This document shows, one piece after another, positions 60,028 to 64,000 of a DNA stretch of 64,000 nt (its first letter is position 1; each line of letters opens with the position of its first letter). The notes beneath the pieces were generated by a model. The model saw nothing but the letters and a program-made list of their open reading frames with translations, was not told the origin of the DNA and searched no databases. Source of the DNA: Bacteroidota bacterium (GTDB lineage Bacteria; Bacteroidota; Bacteroidia; Chitinophagales; Chitinophagaceae); the NCBI GenBank assembly GCA_030706735.1, contig JAUZNZ010000023.1, positions 1 through 64,000 on the forward strand, in the 5' to 3' direction. Position numbers and translations under genes: made by a program.

Positions 60028-63000
60028 TTATTCCTTACCGCGAAGCCTGTCGATGCAATTGACGAGGGCGCGGTAGTTATGGTAGGTCGCTTTCCAGATC
60101 TGGCCTTTCAGGGCCTTGCTGCGTTGCGGCGATTTGTCGAGGCCTTCATCGTACCAGTCCCCGTGTTCATGGTCGATCAGCCAGGTCTGGATATAGTTCC
60201 ATTGTAAGAGAAATTTGTCGAAATAATTCATGGGATCGTTAGGGAATTTATCCGACATCAGCAGCAGGGAATTCAATCCTTCCGCCTGAGCCCACCAGTT
60301 CTTACTGTTCAGGGTAATGCTGATGTGGTCATCCCCTTTAAAATAATATCCTTCGTCATAGAAACCTCCCGCCACGCTGTCCCATCCATTTTGCAGCGCG
60401 TCGTCCACCATTTTTTTTCCAAGGATCAGGATCTCGTCATGATCTTCATTGCCCAATGCCCTGGACGCCTCCAGCAAGAGATAGGCGGTTTCCACGTCAT
60501 GGCCGAAAGAGGCATGATCGAGACCCCGGTGACGCATGATGACCTCCCGGCTGGAGTCGCGAAAAGAAACAGGAGTCCAGTCGGGTTGGAAGAATAAGGT
60601 GAGGTTGCCTTTCTTATTCACGATCTTATGGCGAAGGAGCCAAACCATCTCCCGCAGCCGCTCGCGCAACAGATCGTCCTTCCATACGGAATACAGTTCG
60701 GTGAACGCCTCGAGCAAATGGATCGAACTGTTCTGGTCCTTATATCCCGTTTCCGCGGTCGAAGGGACGTCGGCAGTCCGCCGGATCGGCGTGCCATCCC
60801 GCTGCATATGCTGGAAGTATCCTTTGTTTACCGGATCATGGCTATGTCGCTCCAACCAATAAAAAGCCTTCTTCGCCAGGTTCAAAGCCGCGGTGTCGCC
60901 GGAGGCATGGTAGTAGGCGGATAGGGCATAGATCCCGAAGGCGTTCCCATAGGCCTCCTTGGGAGCAAAGCCTCCCTTCTTTACCTGACCGGTCTTATCG
61001 ACGAGGGTATAGAAGCCGCCAAATTCCTTGTCCCACATGAACTCCCTGAGGAATTCGAAACCGTGTCTGGCGCTGGTCTTGTAATAAGCCAGGGCCGGAT
61101 ACCGTTCCGAGGCCTTTGCATTCACCCATACATGCCGCGCTTGTGTCACGATCATCTTATCCTGTGAGCCGACCGGTTTAAAATCGTAGCTGAAGCTGCT
61201 GAGAAAGCCACCGTCTTTTTCGTCGACGGCTTTCGGGTACCATATGTCCAACAGTTCCTTCCTCAGGGAATGCTCCATTTCTTCCGCGATCCGCCGCTTC
61301 GTACTGTCCGCCGGTTTCGAAGCGGCAGGGGCCAACGCGGTGACCGGTCTCGGGGGAGCGGCCGGACTCGCGTCGCCCGCCGACAACATATGATCGGCCG
61401 CGAGGATAAGGAACAGGTAGTCGGTCGTTCCTCCTCCCAGCACATATTCGCCCTGTTGCCAGAAAAAGGGCCACTTCATAAGCTCGGGGAAGTCAGGCCG
61501 TATCAGCGCCGTTCCCGAAGTGACCCCGCCGGGAATATAGGACCAGTCAGCCCGATTGAAACCGTACGCCGTCGTCATGGATCGCGCGCCCACACCCGAA
61601 GTAAATGAGGAGGTGTTGGAGCCCGGATGACAGCCCAGGACAAAATTGATGGCATCCAGCATATATTCATTTCCCACGATCTCCGGAAAATAGCGGTTCA
61701 AAAAATACTGGGTATACCCAAAATGCTGAATATCCCAACCCGCGCCCCAGATATTGGGTCGGTACGGCACCCCGTATGGCGTTTTAAGGCCTTCGGTCCG
61801 TATCCTTGAATACAGGCCTTTCACGGCGCCGGTGATCACCTGCCGGTAATGCGCATCACTGATCAACGGCATGGTCCTGGCGACGACCCACCCGAAGCGC
61901 TGAATGCTTGCCGCAATTCCATCGGCATGGGCGATCAGGAAATCGGCATAGCGACGTTCACCGGTGGTGACCAGCAGGTCCACGGCGAGGGGTATGCGCT
62001 GCATCGAGTCCCGCTCCCGCGTCCCTTCCCATACCGAACGGGCGATGTCCAGGCATTGCTGCGCAAGGGTATCGTTATATCCTTTCATTACGCGGCTGGC
62101 GGCTGCGAGGGCTGCGGCCGTTTCCAGCGACCTGCGCGGATTGTCTTCGGTAAATACCCAACGGTCGTCCGCGGACCCGGGCAAGCCAACCGGCGGCGGA
62201 TCATTCCCGGCCCGTGCCGCCACGTAGGGCTGATTATCCGTGATGTTGGCGGGATCGCCCAACACCGTATACTGCCTTAGCGTGGGCTCGATGATGCCGC
62301 GATAGAATCGTCCCATGGAACGATAACCGCCGACGATGGATAGCAAGCCGTGCTCGATCTGCTGCAACATATCCGGCTTACCGTCCGGCCGCTGGATCTC
62401 GACGACATGCGTCGCCTGGTCGATGCTGGTATTGTCGTATTGTACATTGAATTGCTCGTAGGCCAGCGTCAGCCCCAGGACGGTCTCTGCCTGGGACTCG
62501 ACCCGGAGATCGAAATCACCGGCGTCATGCCAGGCCCCCCGATCCAGCAAGGGAACATGGTCTCCCGGATGAAAGTTCGTCAGCGTGGACGGGCCCTGTA
62601 TGTACCCGTCAAAATGATTCGAATCTATCGGCGCCATCCTGGCGTCGTCCATGTGACAGAACCCATGCCATACCCGATATTTATCGTTCACCCGCATATG
62701 GCACATCTGAACGGGCAGAAAGTACTCCAGCGTCGGCTGCCAGACATCCTGCCGGTATACATCCTCACCAATCTTAAAAGGCTCCGACTTGTACGGTCCG
62801 TATGCCACGAGATACATGCCCGGAGCTTTAACCAGGCTGAAATCAAATTGCAGGTAATGATAGCGCAGGAAATCGCCCCAGTCCTTTCCCGGTGAAGATA
62901 AAACCGCCTCCATGCCTCCATTTTCCGAGATCCGCATCAGTCTTACCGGCAACCTTCTTGCATCTTTTGCGTCCAATTCGATCACTGCCACTTTTTGCTG

Positions 63001-63873
63001 CGCGGGATGATAACCTACCTGGGAGACCTGCACGACCGGGTCTGACTTCCATCCTTCCACGGCATGGGGGCTTACCAACCATTCGATAGCCTGCCTGGTG
63101 GCGCCGGCCGGCACCAGCGACCTGACCACATACCAACCGTTCGTATGTTTACCGCGGCCGTCAAGCAACTGCAGCTTATCTCCTTTTATGTTCTCGATCG
63201 TCATGCGCTGGTCCCCGGACTCGGGGGCTATGACCAGACGCCTGCCGGTAGCCATCGGCATGACCTGAAGTTCTCCGTCCCGATCTCTATAGACCTGATC
63301 ATAGGCCTGCTGCGGGAAAATGCCGGAATGATCGTCCATATACCAGGTCTTCCCAAACAGCGAACCGGGGAAGAGTTCCAGGTTGAAGCCCACTTTTCCG
63401 ATCCAATCCGCAGGCAGCGGCTCGTCCAGGTCTACGGTGATCCTGAATGCTTTTCCCTCCGGCCTCACCCGGATCGTGTACCCAAAATGCAGATCCGGGT
63501 AGATGACCGGGTTAAAGCCTTTCCGGTTTATGGCTGAATCGGGAAAGGCCATGTGGACGCTTACTTCCTGGCGCTGCCAGTCTACAACCCGCTTGCCCAC
63601 TTTGGGGATCGGCGACCACTGACCCGGAGTAGGTTCCAGTCGAAGGTCGCCGTTCGTGGCGACGCGCTGGCCGTTCTGAATGATCCCTACTCCACCCTGA
63701 TGGCCTTCGGGATAAAAATCATGCGCAAGCATTACATTCACTCCCTGGTATTCCAGGTATTCCTGCTTGTTGAGGAACATCTTCCCTGTCGCAGCCTGTT
63801 GGGCCTGGAGCGGTTTCGATGAACAGACCATTGACGCTGCCATCGCGATAATGAACGACCGATTAAAATTCAT
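60028..63873 (-). CDS. GH9 glycosidase fused to a cellobiose/N-acylglucosamine 2-epimerase-like domain
   Basis: A 1281-aa exported two-enzyme fusion. Signal peptide ending LQAQ, an N-terminal beta-sandwich (about 30-270), a cellulase Ig-like domain (about 275-370, VVQVSQVGYHPAQQKVAVIE), then a GH9 (alpha/alpha)6 barrel (about 380-830) with the catalytic HDAGD motif (Asp450, Asp453) and general-acid candidate Glu809 in QGEYVLGG. From about residue 858 a second (alpha/alpha)6 barrel of the AGE type follows: QARHVW (His914), SIHLLEAFTELYSVW, FGHDVETAYLLLEA (His1125) and YHNYRAL (His1265), matching the conserved histidines of cellobiose 2-epimerases. It could cut beta-glucan or mannan and epimerise the reducing end. 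Known epimerases of this family are cytoplasmic, so a secreted one is unusual. Confidence 0.85.
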   Translation of the reverse strand: MNFNRSFIIAMAASMVCSSKPLQAQQAATGKMFLNKQEYLEYQGVNVMLAHDFYPEGHQGGVGIIQNGQRVATNGDLRLEPTPGQWSPIPKVGKRVVDWQRQEVSVHMAFPDSAINRKGFNPVIYPDLHFGYTIRVRPEGKAFRITVDLDEPLPADWIGKVGFNLELFPGSLFGKTWYMDDHSGIFPQQAYDQVYRDRDGELQVMPMATGRRLVIAPESGDQRMTIENIKGDKLQLLDGRGKHTNGWYVVRSLVPAGATRQAIEWLVSPHAVEGWKSDPVVQVSQVGYHPAQQKVAVIELDAKDARRLPVRLMRISENGGMEAVLSSPGKDWGDFLRYHYLQFDFSLVKAPGMYLVAYGPYKSEPFKIGEDVYRQDVWQPTLEYFLPVQMCHMRVNDKYRVWHGFCHMDDARMAPIDSNHFDGYIQGPSTLTNFHPGDHVPLLDRGAWHDAGDFDLRVESQAETVLGLTLAYEQFNVQYDNTSIDQATHVVEIQRPDGKPDMLQQIEHGLLSIVGGYRSMGRFYRGIIEPTLRQYTVLGDPANITDNQPYVAARAGNDPPPVGLPGSADDRWVFTEDNPRRSLETAAALAAASRVMKGYNDTLAQQCLDIARSVWEGTRERDSMQRIPLAVDLLVTTGERRYADFLIAHADGIAASIQRFGWVVARTMPLISDAHYRQVITGAVKGLYSRIRTEGLKTPYGVPYRPNIWGAGWDIQHFGYTQYFLNRYFPEIVGNEYMLDAINFVLGCHPGSNTSSFTSGVGARSMTTAYGFNRADWSYIPGGVTSGTALIRPDFPELMKWPFFWQQGEYVLGGGTTDYLFLILAADHMLSAGDASPAAPPRPVTALAPAASKPADSTKRRIAEEMEHSLRKELLDIWYPKAVDEKDGGFLSSFSYDFKPVGSQDKMIVTQARHVWVNAKASERYPALAYYKTSARHGFEFLREFMWDKEFGGFYTLVDKTGQVKKGGFAPKEAYGNAFGIYALSAYYHASGDTAALNLAKKAFYWLERHSHDPVNKGYFQHMQRDGTPIRRTADVPSTAETGYKDQNSSIHLLEAFTELYSVWKDDLLRERLREMVWLLRHKIVNKKGNLTLFFQPDWTPVSFRDSSREVIMRHRGLDHASFGHDVETAYLLLEASRALGNEDHDEILILGKKMVDDALQNGWDSVAGGFYDEGYYFKGDDHISITLNSKNWWAQAEGLNSLLLMSDKFPNDPMNYFDKFLLQWNYIQTWLIDHEHGDWYDEGLDKSPQRSKALKGQIWKATYHNYRALVNCIDRLRGKE

Positions 63874-64000
63874 GGCGCTAAAATAAGCATAAACGATTCA
63901 AAAACCGTCCTTACCTTCGTGATGCAAAACCCACCGGGCGGTCATTCGCAGCCTTTCCTCTGTGCTCCTTCCCCGACTTTCATTAACGCTGTTGCCTGGT
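63874..64000. other. Upstream region of the GH9-epimerase gene
   Basis: On the minus strand TATTTTAG lies about 12 bp before the ATG, one mismatch from the Bacteroidota -7 box TAnnTTTG, but no TTTG is found at the right distance. No gene is visible up to the window end. Confidence 0.3.

Noticed and set aside
1-64000. CRISPR arrays, tRNA or rRNA genes, insertion sequences and prophage genes
   Set aside because: Looked for spaced short repeats, cloverleaf-like segments and transposase or phage proteins; none found by eye. A tRNA or RNA-family scan would be the decisive test.

Overview
The window looks like a chromosomal segment of a Bacteroidota bacterium, most likely of the Chitinophagaceae or a close relative. 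Pointers are a SusC/SusD pair run by an ECF sigma factor and a FecR-type anti-sigma factor, GldF-GldG-like ABC permeases, C-terminal type IX secretion (T9SS) sorting domains, a LytS-type sensor kinase with a Reg_prop propeller and Y_Y_Y domain next to a LytTR regulator, and the absence of strong Shine-Dalgarno sequences. The lineage call is inference. I saw no rRNA, tRNA, CRISPR array, prophage or insertion sequence.

From 1 to 37539 every gene I call is on the minus strand. In transcription order this stretch holds: a phosphodiesterase/nucleotide pyrophosphatase-like protein (36178-37539); an exporter operon of an ABC ATPase, two tandem GldF-GldG fusion permeases and a DUF2961/GH172 enzyme (28770-35859), closed by a hairpin terminator; an ECF sigma/FecR pair; SusC, SusD and a DUF4397 lipoprotein; five tandem S9-family serine peptidases (6923-20797); an outer-membrane barrel protein; a second ECF sigma factor; and a second ABC ATPase/permease operon that runs off the left edge. 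The layout suggests a RagAB-like system that binds and imports peptides and cuts them in the periplasm, flanked by two paralogous exporter operons.

This block carries marks of repeated local duplication. A 145-bp near-identical repeat spans two peptidase-peptidase junctions. Three short remnants of peptidase 3' ends sit in intergenic DNA. At the left edge, the last 19 codons of a lost ATPase copy remain between two permeases. A 29-bp element (TGTACC-N16-TACTAGT as read on the plus strand) lies upstream of both ATPase genes and of the fourth peptidase gene, and may tie exporters and peptidases into one regulon. It is the best candidate here for something undescribed.

From 37938 on the layout is mixed. 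It has a ROK-family regulator; an unrecognised large secreted protein paired with a zinc-metallopeptidase-like lipoprotein; a polysaccharide flippase; a plus-strand run of secreted proteins (ELWxxDGT-repeat T9SS protein, two paralogous small proteins, one unrecognised 629-aa protein) leading into a LytS/LytTR two-component system; then DUF2461, a TonB-like protein, an alkaline-phosphatase-fold enzyme and GtrA. At the right end are two minus-strand carbohydrate-active proteins: a T9SS esterase with a CBM6, and a 1281-aa fusion of a GH9 glycosidase with a cellobiose/N-acylglucosamine 2-epimerase-like domain.
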